Below the pieces are notes generated by a model. The model ran no database searches. It saw nothing but the letters and a program-made list of their open reading frames with translations, and was not told the origin of the DNA. Both the position numbers and the translations under genes were made by a program. Below, piece by piece: positions 54,483 to 63,199 of a stretch of 64,000 nt of DNA; the first letter of the stretch is position 1; each line of letters opens with the position of its first letter. The stretch covers positions 1-64,000 of the forward strand of contig DAIDGW010000143.1 in the NCBI GenBank assembly GCA_027452245.1, written 5' to 3'. Origin of the DNA: Acidobacteriaceae bacterium (lineage in GTDB: Bacteria; Acidobacteriota; Terriglobia; Terriglobales; Acidobacteriaceae).

Positions 54483-55897
54483 AGCCTGCACATGAACTAC
54501 CGAGTCTCCATGTTGCGCCTCGGCTACGGCCAACATTCGCAATATGGAGTACAGCCTGTTTTGGTGTAGCGGCAGCTGTGGCTATTGCGCAAGAATCCTG
54601 GGCTGCGTTAGGCGGACTGAGTGCCATTCCTATGGCCCTTGTCGCTCCCATTCAATTCGCCTTTGGACTACTTTCTCTAGCGGTCCCATTCGATACCGTG
54701 ACCTTTGGGGAGAGCACTTTTACGACGAGTTTTCTGGTGACTGCGGGCGCGGGAGCGATTCTCCTGACTAAGCTGTTAGGCGAACGGTGTTTCGCAACTC
54801 CACCGCGCGCGGCAAAATGGGTGGTTTTATTCTTCGTGTGGACCATAATGAGCACTTTTTGGGCGCTTAATTCCGACCTTAGCACCCTGCGGCTTCCGGC
54901 GGCGCTCTCATTAGCTGTCCTCTACCTCGTAGCCGTCAATACCAGAGTTTCAGACCAGGAGTTTCACTGGATTGGAATCCTAGCTGTGGCGGGCGGAGCA
55001 CTCGCTGCACTAGTTTCGATATATCAGTTCGCACGGGGGATGAATGTCGCCGGCCGGGCGTCCATTGTCTTCGGTGCGATCGCAACCAATTCGAATGAAC
55101 TCGCTGCCAGCCTAATCTTTCCACTCTCTCTTGCGATCGGACTCACGCTCTCAACGCGCGGTCCGAGACGGCTTTTGGTTGCGATAGCTGCGATTCTCAT
55201 CTTGGCATGCACCCTTCTAACGATGTCGCGAGGTGCTCTGGTCGCAGTGGCGGTGCTCGCTGTCGTCTATTTCTATCGGCGCGGAGTCGACAAGACGCTG
55301 CTGGCTCTTCTCATTTGCACACTTTTCCTGATTGCAATGGCGCCCGATCTTCTGCGTACACGGATGCACGAGTCGCTCACCAGCCGAGCCCAAGGTCGCT
55401 GGGATATTTGGCTAGTGGGCATGGAAGTTGTGAAACATCATGGCCTGTTTGGCGTAGGGCTGGACAATTTCCCAATCGCATTTCAAAGATACGCTGGGAG
55501 ACAGGAGGTCTTCCGTACATTCTCCGTCGTGCCACATAACATTTACTTACAGGCGCTGACGGAAACAGGTGTACTGGGATTATTTCTCCTTTTTGCGATG
55601 CTCCGTGCACAGATCAGAGAGATTGCCAGCGCCGTCCGCAATAGTCCACCCGTTTGGCGCAACATGTTGATTTCTTACGAAGCCGCCGCGTGGGCAATTC
55701 TTACTCACGCTTTAGTCGCTAACTTGCTCTGGCGCAAAGTATTTTGGTTCAGCTGGATTCTACTCGCAATCGCTGTGCAGGCTGGATCGCGGAGTACGGT
55801 TCAACCGCAACCTGTCACTGCGGAAATGACCCAAAGGCAAAAAAGGCGAGCAGTACTATGCTCGCCGAGAACAATTCCTGGTCCATTTCAAGGCTGA
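54479..55897 (+). CDS. O-antigen ligase/Wzy-like polymerase
   Basis: This protein of about 472 residues has around ten to twelve membrane segments. The Wzy_C motif region is TMSRGALVAVAVLAVVYFY. A large periplasmic loop follows with RWDIWLVGMEVVKHHGLFGV and VPHNIYLQALTETGVLGLF, typical of O-antigen ligase/polymerase proteins. The start is uncertain. A TTG at 54479 overlaps the upstream stop (TTGA), but an upstream ATG at 54350 is inside the previous gene. It probably polymerises the lipid-linked repeat unit. Its 3' end overlaps the convergent beta-helix gene by ten bases. Confidence 0.85.
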   Translation: MKPAHELPSLHVAPRLRPTFAIWSTACFGVAAAVAIAQESWAALGGLSAIPMALVAPIQFAFGLLSLAVPFDTVTFGESTFTTSFLVTAGAGAILLTKLLGERCFATPPRAAKWVVLFFVWTIMSTFWALNSDLSTLRLPAALSLAVLYLVAVNTRVSDQEFHWIGILAVAGGALAALVSIYQFARGMNVAGRASIVFGAIATNSNELAASLIFPLSLAIGLTLSTRGPRRLLVAIAAILILACTLLTMSRGALVAVAVLAVVYFYRRGVDKTLLALLICTLFLIAMAPDLLRTRMHESLTSRAQGRWDIWLVGMEVVKHHGLFGVGLDNFPIAFQRYAGRQEVFRTFSVVPHNIYLQALTETGVLGLFLLFAMLRAQIREIASAVRNSPPVWRNMLISYEAAAWAILTHALVANLLWRKVFWFSWILLAIAVQAGSRSTVQPQPVTAEMTQRQKRRAVLCSPRTIPGPFQG

Positions 55898-57879
55898 TAC
55901 TGGTATGCTCCGCAATCCTCAGATGAAGCAGGTCTTACTTGGTTGAGAAAGTCCACAGCTGGTGCACCTGCAGTCGTTCCCGTTCCGATACATGGACTGT
56001 TTGACCGCAGAGTGTAGTTGCCGCTGCCGTCAGGCTGATAGTTGACAAACAGCGGATCGCCGCTGATCGGATTAGTATAGGTGAGATTGTAGTAATCGCC
56101 TGTCGCATTCAATGAAGAATCGTTAAAGGCAATCGTGTTGTGTGTTCCCACATAGGCCTGTGCACCCGACGTCGTATACATTCCTAAATCCTGGTTATCG
56201 TAGAAGATATTATCCGTAACGATATCGTAGTCGGCGAATGATGGGCTCGCCGCACCGATGTCAAAGCCACGGTAGGACGCGAACTCCGTATTGCCACTGA
56301 CTGTGTCGTGTTGTGGTTTACCTCCTGCAGCTCCTGACCATATCTGGATGCACACTTTATGACAGTCATAAAGGATATTGTTAATCACGTTCGTGTAGTT
56401 TTCCTGAACGTAAATGCCCTGGTTGTCCGTGCTGCCACCCATTGTGTGTCCAATGTGTGCGATCACATTGCCGATAACCTCCTGGTGATCCGCACCGCCT
56501 CCGATCATTACAGCGGCACCCGGCGAGTCACTGTAGATGTTGTGGATATAGTTGTCGATGTATCTATCATAGACAGCTTGTCCATGGATTCCCCAGGTAG
56601 CACTGGGATTCGTTGAAGTCATGTCGAAGCCCTGTATGTCCTCGTATGCACCTGCGGTGTTCCACACTGCCGTACCGGTTCCGACCAAATGCACGGGCCA
56701 GGTGAAAGTACTCTTGTCATACCCTTCACCCACGTAAGCAATTCGCGAAGAAGATGTCCCCGATGCTCTGGTAATAAGACCACTTCCAACGTTGTAAGTA
56801 CCCGGAGCCACGTGAATAGTCCAGCCTGGCTGGGCCGCGCTGTCGGCATGTTGGATGGTAGCCCAAGGATGGCATCCTGACCCATCGTTGCTGTCATTGC
56901 CATTTGCCGCAATGTATCGATCAGTCGCGTTCGAATTGCTGCCAGAAAGACTCAGAGTCACAGTTGTGGATGCCTGACTATCGTAAGTACTCTGCGCGGT
57001 CACGGTCACCGAAGGGAGCGATGCACAGTTCGGAGCAGTGTACAAGCCGCTCGCAGAAATCGTACCATCGGAATTGTTCCCATTTTGTACGTTGTCAACT
57101 AGCCAGACGACCCCGGTTTCGGTGGTGCCCGATACAGTTGCGGTGAACTGTTGAGTACTCCCCGCGCTCACCGTAGCATTGGCCGGCGTGATCGTGACAG
57201 TTACATTCGGCTGCGAAGTCGCTTTCAGAGTAACCGCCGCCGATGCAGACACAGCGCTATCGGCGGTGCTTTTTGCCGATATGACAATTGGACCCGCGGG
57301 AAGTGAACTTGGAGCTATATACAGTCCGCTCGAAGAAATCGAACCATAGGTACTGTTCCCATTTTGTACGTTATTGACCGACCATGTGACTGCTGTATTG
57401 CTGGTACCCGAAACAGTTGCGGTGAACTGTTGCGTTGTCCCTGTATTCACTGTTGCGCTGGACGGACTGATGGTGACAGCGACATTCGACTGGGTCCCAG
57501 ATTTCAGAGTAACCGGAACCGAAGCAGACTCTGCGATATCGACAGCACTAGTTGCTGTGACCACAACTTGGTTGTTTGGTATCGATTTCGGCGCCGTGTA
57601 AAGTCCCGCATCCGAAATTGTTCCGTCGGAGGCGCTTCCATTTCGTACTCCGTCAACCGACCATATCACGGCAGAGCTTGTAATCCCGGAAGAGGTCGCA
57701 TTGAATTGCAGAGTTCCACCAAGAGCGACCGATGCTGATGCTGGCGAGATTACAAGGTTTGTGGAATTATGGCTGGCTGAGGCAGTTTGGGCGCCCGAGA
57801 CACCCGAACATCCGGCCGTAACGATTGCGGTAATACAAAGAAAAGCCGCAAAAGCCGAACGAGCAAACACTTTCAACAT
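55888..57879 (-). CDS. lipoprotein with Ig-like (Big_2) repeats and a right-handed beta-helix
   Basis: This 663-residue protein has a lipoprotein signal with lipobox ITAIVTAGC (Cys about 23). Three bacterial Ig-like repeats follow (about 40-325), each with ISPSSATVNTGTTQQFTATV-like and VTWSVNNVQNG-like parts. The C-terminal beta-helix starts at about 328 (YIAANGNDSNDGSGCHPWAT) with DUF1565/pectate-lyase-like architecture. It is probably displayed on the cell surface and may bind or cut a polysaccharide. The catalytic residues cannot be assigned. It lies on the strand opposite to the locus. Its beta-helix is clearly related to the next gene. Confidence 0.85.
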   Translation of the reverse strand: MLKVFARSAFAAFLCITAIVTAGCSGVSGAQTASASHNSTNLVISPASASVALGGTLQFNATSSGITSSAVIWSVDGVRNGSASDGTISDAGLYTAPKSIPNNQVVVTATSAVDIAESASVPVTLKSGTQSNVAVTISPSSATVNTGTTQQFTATVSGTSNTAVTWSVNNVQNGNSTYGSISSSGLYIAPSSLPAGPIVISAKSTADSAVSASAAVTLKATSQPNVTVTITPANATVSAGSTQQFTATVSGTTETGVVWLVDNVQNGNNSDGTISASGLYTAPNCASLPSVTVTAQSTYDSQASTTVTLSLSGSNSNATDRYIAANGNDSNDGSGCHPWATIQHADSAAQPGWTIHVAPGTYNVGSGLITRASGTSSSRIAYVGEGYDKSTFTWPVHLVGTGTAVWNTAGAYEDIQGFDMTSTNPSATWGIHGQAVYDRYIDNYIHNIYSDSPGAAVMIGGGADHQEVIGNVIAHIGHTMGGSTDNQGIYVQENYTNVINNILYDCHKVCIQIWSGAAGGKPQHDTVSGNTEFASYRGFDIGAASPSFADYDIVTDNIFYDNQDLGMYTTSGAQAYVGTHNTIAFNDSSLNATGDYYNLTYTNPISGDPLFVNYQPDGSGNYTLRSNSPCIGTGTTAGAPAVDFLNQVRPASSEDCGAYQYQP

Positions 57880-58145
57880 ATGTACTCCTCAATACACGCT
57901 AGTTCGCGTGCGGGGGATTTGAGGTTCTTCTTAGGCAAGGGATCGGCAATTTCAGGCAAGTGGTCAGCTGAACTACCGTCTCTCCCGCATGGCTGTTTAA
58001 TTTTTCAACAGTGAACAGATTGCGGATGCAAAGGAAGAAATCTTACGGGCACCATAAGCGAATTATGCATTTACCACAACGTCACGGAAGTGCATGTCCA
58101 CGACATGAAGATATGACAGTTGTTTGGGCGGCAAGGGTCTGACTT

Positions 58146-59279
58146 GTGAAGCGCCGTGAATACATGCGCGTACTCATCTTCTTCGCACTACTTTGCGAAT
58201 TGTTGGTCATAGCACACTCACCTGCAGCGCAAGGCAAACAGACGCTGCATCGCTATGTGTCAACCGCAGGGTCAGATTGGAAAAACGATGGCAGTCTCCG
58301 TCGTCCATGGCGAACCATTGATTACGCCAGCACTATGGCAATCCCGGGAATGACAATCCATGTCCTTCCCGGAACATATCAGTTGTCTGAAATCATCATC
58401 ACGCGCACAAGTGGAACTGCCGTTTCCCGCATCCGATATGTTTCCGAAGACAAATGGGGCGCGAAACTCATTACGTCGACAACCCAGGTATGGCAAAACA
58501 GCGGCGCCTACGTTGATATCGAAGGCTTCGACGTCAGCAGCAGCTCGCTCAACACATATATTGGTATTCATAGTCAGGGCAGTTACGACCGCATCCGCTA
58601 TAACCATGTACACCATCTAGTTGCTCCACTTGGGTCCTGTCCTCAAGGAGCGGGAATCATGCTGGGTGATATGCAAACAGTTGGACAGGAAGCGGAGGGC
58701 AATGTTGTTCATGACGTTGGACCACCACCTGGAGGCTGTCGCGAAATTCATGGGATCTATGATTCTGCACCCGGCTGCAGAATCATCAACAACCTGTTGT
58801 TCGCAAATTCTGGGATGGGCATTCAATTGTGGGGCCGACCCGATCATTGCATTCTTGCGAACAACACAATCTTTGGCAACGGTCGCGGCTTGGTAGTTGG
58901 GGGCGATCCCAAGCATGGAGTCAATGACTACACAGTTGTCGCAAACAATATCGTCTACCGCAATGTGGATGTAGGGGTATATGAGAGCGGACTGAGCGGG
59001 CCGCACAATCGTTTTCTACGCAATCTGGTGTTCGGCAACAAGACGAACTGGTTTCTCAAGACAGGCAGTCAATCCGAAAGCATAACCGGTGACCCCTTAT
59101 TTGTCCGTTACACAGGTGGACTCGATGGTGACTATCACCTCCAGAATTCAAGCCCATGTGTCGGAGCCGGGCGACAAGAGTTTGCACCACTTGCAGATAT
59201 CGACTCTCGGCCCCGGCATGCTCCCCCTGACGTGGGCGCGTATGCATCGAGAACAAATGCTGATGCCTCTGAACGATAG
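58146..59279 (+). CDS. secreted right-handed beta-helix protein
   Basis: This 377-residue protein has a signal peptide (VLIFFALLCELLVIAHSPA) and a parallel beta-helix. LHRYVSTAGSDWKNDGSL, RTIDYASTMAIPGMTIHVLP and GTYQLSEIIITRTSGTA mirror the C-terminal domain of the opposite-strand lipoprotein. Repeats such as NNTIFGNGRGLVVGG and ANNIVYRNVDVGVYESG form the coils. It has no Ig repeats and no lipobox. It may be a lyase, hydrolase or C5-epimerase acting on the locus' own polymer, as beta-helix proteins in EPS loci often are. This is inference. The gene uses a GTG start at 58146. Confidence 0.82.
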   Translation: MKRREYMRVLIFFALLCELLVIAHSPAAQGKQTLHRYVSTAGSDWKNDGSLRRPWRTIDYASTMAIPGMTIHVLPGTYQLSEIIITRTSGTAVSRIRYVSEDKWGAKLITSTTQVWQNSGAYVDIEGFDVSSSSLNTYIGIHSQGSYDRIRYNHVHHLVAPLGSCPQGAGIMLGDMQTVGQEAEGNVVHDVGPPPGGCREIHGIYDSAPGCRIINNLLFANSGMGIQLWGRPDHCILANNTIFGNGRGLVVGGDPKHGVNDYTVVANNIVYRNVDVGVYESGLSGPHNRFLRNLVFGNKTNWFLKTGSQSESITGDPLFVRYTGGLDGDYHLQNSSPCVGAGRQEFAPLADIDSRPRHAPPDVGAYASRTNADASER

Positions 59280-60804
59280 CCGACCAACTGCCGGAGAAGC
59301 TGTGTCTTCCCAAGCACTGCCACCGGTCCTATCACCTCGTTCCTCCAAGGTCCATTCCGGCTTTGCAACAGATGTCTTGCGCCTTGCTTCTGGAACGGCA
59401 TCGGCCCAACTAATTGGAATTCTGGCTGCGCCCCTGGTCGCGCGCATGTATGCTCCGCAGGCATTTGGGGCTCTGGCTATCTTTGCATCGATCGCCGGAA
59501 TCATTTCAGTGGTTAGTTGTCTCCGATATGAAGTGGCGATCTATTTACCGGAACGAGATGAAGAGGCCGTCAATCTTGTGGCACTGTCGTTTCTTCTCGT
59601 AGGCGGGATCACCCTTGTCACAGCTATATTCGTTTGGCTCTTTGCAACTCCGGTTCTTCAATTTGCGAAAGCGCCTGAGTTGATTGGATGGCTGTGGCTT
59701 TTACCAATTAACGTTTTCATTACAGGTATCTGGACGATCCTAAATTGCTGGAATCAACGAAAACGAAGGTTTGGCCGGATTACAGTGCTGCAAGTTGTAA
59801 CTAGAGTTGCCATGGTGGGCTCCCAAATCGGCCTCGGTCTAGCCGGATTTTCCAGTGGCGTAGCTCTGATTTGCACAACAATATTCGGGGCATTTGTCAC
59901 CGCAGCTTTACTCGGCTGGCAAACGTTCCAGGACGACTGGCGGCTGTTTATGCAATCTGTCTCCGGGCATTCAATTCAGAGAGCCTGGGACCGGTATTCC
60001 ACATTCCCCCGGTTCGGCATGGCAGCGGCACTTTTAAACTCAGCGTCATTTCAGCTTCCCGTTCTCCTTCTCTCTGGATTCTTTGGTGAGGTTGTAGTCG
60101 GAAGCTATTCCTTCGGGCTGCGCGTCCTGCGACTTCCAGGCATGCTGATAGGGACCAATATCAATCGTGCATTTTTCCCGCGTGCCGCAGAAGCAAAGCA
60201 TCGGGGAACTCTCGGTCAAAGTGTGGAGACTGCACTTTCATATCTCATCGTCCTCAGCTTCTTCCCCTGCTTCCTATTGACTTTGACGGGTGGTTCGTTG
60301 TTCGCTTTTGTTCTTGGATCAAGATGGCAGGAGGCGGGGGTCTACGCCCAAATCTTGAGCGTATGGCTATTTTTCTGGTTTGTTTCTTCCCCTTTGAATA
60401 CCGTCTTCGCTGTGCTGGAAGAACAAGCTTTGGAACTTCGTTATCAAGTCGCGAACCTAATCACTCGCTTTCTTTCTATGATAGCTGGCGGATTGATGGG
60501 TAACGCCCGATTAGCGATCGCACTCTTCGCAATTTCAGGAGTTGTGGTTTACGGCAGCTACTGCCTTTCAGTCATTCAGAAAGCCGGTGCATCCAAGTCG
60601 GTCATAAGCCGCATACTGATCTCTCGGGTGTTGTTGTTTCTTCCTGCGGCTGCGGTGATCATCGTTACACGCCTAGTGTTGCCCTATCCGGCCATCATCG
60701 TGACCATTGCCGCTGCGATTCTGGGCGCATACTATTGGAACCTACTCCGTACAGACCCTCTCGCGCGAGGGGTAGTAAGGTCCTTCCTTCGACGTTCAGC
60801 CTGA
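59257..60804 (+). CDS. oligosaccharide flippase (Wzx-like, MATE superfamily)
   Basis: This protein of about 515 residues has 12 or more membrane segments, with GFATDVLRLASGTASAQLIG and IYLPERDEEAVNLVAL near the start. This is typical of RfbX/Wzx polysaccharide exporters. It would flip lipid-linked repeat units across the inner membrane for the Wzy-like polymerase. The frame extends upstream into the beta-helix gene. The ATG at 59257, overlapping it by 23 bases, is a likely start, with 59263 as an alternative. Confidence 0.87.
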   Translation: MLMPLNDSRPTAGEAVSSQALPPVLSPRSSKVHSGFATDVLRLASGTASAQLIGILAAPLVARMYAPQAFGALAIFASIAGIISVVSCLRYEVAIYLPERDEEAVNLVALSFLLVGGITLVTAIFVWLFATPVLQFAKAPELIGWLWLLPINVFITGIWTILNCWNQRKRRFGRITVLQVVTRVAMVGSQIGLGLAGFSSGVALICTTIFGAFVTAALLGWQTFQDDWRLFMQSVSGHSIQRAWDRYSTFPRFGMAAALLNSASFQLPVLLLSGFFGEVVVGSYSFGLRVLRLPGMLIGTNINRAFFPRAAEAKHRGTLGQSVETALSYLIVLSFFPCFLLTLTGGSLFAFVLGSRWQEAGVYAQILSVWLFFWFVSSPLNTVFAVLEEQALELRYQVANLITRFLSMIAGGLMGNARLAIALFAISGVVVYGSYCLSVIQKAGASKSVISRILISRVLLFLPAAAVIIVTRLVLPYPAIIVTIAAAILGAYYWNLLRTDPLARGVVRSFLRRSA

Positions 60805-60842
60805 TAGCCGAGCAACGCGCTTACAACATCTGCCGGTTTGTT

Positions 60843-61976
60843 ATGCCAATAAGAGTTCTGCTTATTGCGGGATCGCTCCGTATCGGAGGTTCTGAACGAA
60901 TTTTGATTCAGATTCTTCGACAGATGGATCGTACTGTCTTTGAACCGCACTTGGCGCTGCTGGCGTGCGAGGGGACTTTCCTGCAACACGTACCGCATGA
61001 TGTCCCCGTACATTCGATCGGTGTCAGCCGGGCTCGCTTTGCCACATTACCCTTCGCTTGCTTGTGCTGGAGATTACGGCCGCTGCTCGTCATGTCTTTC
61101 GCGGCACACTTAAACTCCGCCGTTATCCTGGCGAAATGGCTGCTTCCGCCTGGGACGCGGGTAGCGATTCGGGAAGGGGCAAACATAACTCTGTCGGAAG
61201 TTGCCAGTGCGTGGCGACGCAAACTAGTCGGGTTTCTCTACCGACGCGCCGATGCAGTCGTTTGCCAGAGCGAAGATATGATTCAACATCTTACAGAATC
61301 TTTTCACATTCCGAAGCGACGACTGTTTCGTATTTACAACTCCGTGGATCCTCCCGCGCTGCAACAGAGCGCCAATACAGGATCACCATATCGCGGTGGC
61401 GGTCCACACCTGGCTTGCATCGGACGTCTTGTACCTGTCAAAGGGATGGACCTTCTGATCCAAGCGATGCCCAGCATTCTGGAGCGCTTTCCTCATGCTA
61501 CCCTGACCTTGGTCGGTGACGGTCCACTTCGTAACCAGCTAACTTGCATGGCACAACACCTTAGTATTACCCATGCGATCCGGTTCCTTGGTTACAGCAG
61601 CAATCCATTTCCCTTCATTCGTCATGCCAGTGTGGTCGTGATTCCCTCGCGATCCGAAGCATTCTCAAATGTCGCGCTGGAAGCGTTGAGCCTTGGCACA
61701 CCCGTGGTTGCGACCGACTGTCCCGGAGGCATGCGTGAGATCGCGCAGCATACTAGGCGGTTGCACCTGTGTGTTATGAATTCCGCCTCACTTGCAAATG
61801 CGGTACGCCTTACATTGGCCAGCGGTGAATCCTCGAAACGAACTCCGGAACCAGATTTTCTGCAGTACTTTTCACCCGCCCGTATGATGCGCTCATACAC
61901 CGAATTGATGGTCGCCACAATCGGTCATTCTGGCGCCATTCCAGAATTGAACAACATGGAGATGACAACTCGATGA
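60843..61976 (+). CDS. GT4-family glycosyltransferase
   Basis: This 377-residue GT-B protein starts IRVLLIAGSLRIGGSERIL. It contains the donor-site region CIGRLVPVKGMDLLIQAMP, VGDGPLRNQL and the EX7E motif SEAFSNVALEALSLGTP. It adds a sugar from a nucleotide donor with retention of configuration. The start at 60843 (MPIRVLLIAG) is chosen over an upstream frame that overlaps the flippase gene. Donor and acceptor are unknown. Confidence 0.9.
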   Translation: MPIRVLLIAGSLRIGGSERILIQILRQMDRTVFEPHLALLACEGTFLQHVPHDVPVHSIGVSRARFATLPFACLCWRLRPLLVMSFAAHLNSAVILAKWLLPPGTRVAIREGANITLSEVASAWRRKLVGFLYRRADAVVCQSEDMIQHLTESFHIPKRRLFRIYNSVDPPALQQSANTGSPYRGGGPHLACIGRLVPVKGMDLLIQAMPSILERFPHATLTLVGDGPLRNQLTCMAQHLSITHAIRFLGYSSNPFPFIRHASVVVIPSRSEAFSNVALEALSLGTPVVATDCPGGMREIAQHTRRLHLCVMNSASLANAVRLTLASGESSKRTPEPDFLQYFSPARMMRSYTELMVATIGHSGAIPELNNMEMTTR

Positions 61977-63178
61977 GGCTGATTTACGTCACATCCAGTT
62001 TTCCGTTCGGGCCAGGAGAAGTATTCATTGTTCCGGAACTCGATTCCCTGCAACAGATGGGACACGAGTTGCTGGTGGTTCCTCTTTGGCCGCACGGCGA
62101 AGTTGTCCATGAAGATGCTGCGCGCTGGCTTCCTCGCACTTTGGCTTCTCCTCTTGTCTCGATTGAAATCATAAGGAGTTTACTCGTTCGACTCTCTTGC
62201 CAGGCATGGAGTGTGGGAAGGTTGGCCCACCTATTCGATTGCAGGCGACTCTCAGTTACGTTGAAGAATCTGACTGCACTGCCTAAGTGTGCATGGCTCG
62301 CCGAGGTCGCCCAACAATGGGGAGCAGATCACATCCATGCTTTTTGGGCGTCAACGGTTGCCAGCTTGGCGTGGGGTGCGGCTGAACTTAGCGGAACGCC
62401 TTGGAGCTTCACTGCACACCGTTTCGACATCGCGCAAAATAATCTGTTCGGCAAGAAAGTGTCTCACGCCAGATTTGTGAGATTCATCGCGCAGAATGGA
62501 ATTCGCATGTCCGAGTCATTGGCAGGCGATGTGAAACGAAAGGCCGTGACGGTGCACTTGGGCGTACAACTCAGGCCGATTGCTTCTGAAGTAGCGCCCA
62601 AAACAGGAACTGTGGCTCTTTGTGCCGCGAGCCTCATTCCCGTAAAATCGCACTCCGTTCTGATTGACGCCGTCGATCGGTTGCGGAGTCGTGGAGTCGC
62701 TCTGGAATTATGGCTGGCGGGGGACGGAGAGCTTCACGATGCGCTACTGGTTGACGTTCAACGGCGCCAACTGGGTGACCGCGTCAGATTTCTGGGTGTA
62801 CTGTCCCATTCCGCTTTGCTCGATCTGTACGCTACCCATGCTGTCGACATGGTCGTTTTGGCCAGCGCGGATCTCGGCGACGGGCTCCACGAGGGAATCC
62901 CTGCATCGTTGATGGAGGCGATGGCGTTCGGAATACCGGTGATTGGCACGGAAACAGGCGGTATTCCCGAATTGCTTTCGGACGGGGCAGGCCTCATCGT
63001 TCCAGCGAACGACCCAGCCTCTTTGGCAAATGCACTGCAACGGCTGAGCCAAGATGAAGGCATGCGAGCATCGATCGGCTATGCTGGATGGAATCGTATT
63101 CAAGAGTCCTTCGAAACCGTCAACATCGCTTTACAAATGAGTCGCCTTTTTTCCTCAGCTAACAGTTCGGCACGATAG
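61973..63178 (+). CDS. GT4-family glycosyltransferase
   Basis: This 401-residue GT-B protein starts RLIYVTSSFPFGPGEVFIVP. It has the C-terminal donor domain with AASLIPVKSHSVLIDAVDRL, AGDGELHDALL and the EX7E-type HEGIPASLMEAMAFGIPVIG. Its start ATG overlaps the stop of the previous transferase gene (ATGA). It probably acts just before or after that enzyme in building the repeat unit. The sugar specificity is not readable. Confidence 0.9.
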   Translation: MRLIYVTSSFPFGPGEVFIVPELDSLQQMGHELLVVPLWPHGEVVHEDAARWLPRTLASPLVSIEIIRSLLVRLSCQAWSVGRLAHLFDCRRLSVTLKNLTALPKCAWLAEVAQQWGADHIHAFWASTVASLAWGAAELSGTPWSFTAHRFDIAQNNLFGKKVSHARFVRFIAQNGIRMSESLAGDVKRKAVTVHLGVQLRPIASEVAPKTGTVALCAASLIPVKSHSVLIDAVDRLRSRGVALELWLAGDGELHDALLVDVQRRQLGDRVRFLGVLSHSALLDLYATHAVDMVVLASADLGDGLHEGIPASLMEAMAFGIPVIGTETGGIPELLSDGAGLIVPANDPASLANALQRLSQDEGMRASIGYAGWNRIQESFETVNIALQMSRLFSSANSSAR

Positions 63179-63199
63179 TCGCGAATTGAGTACCGAGCC

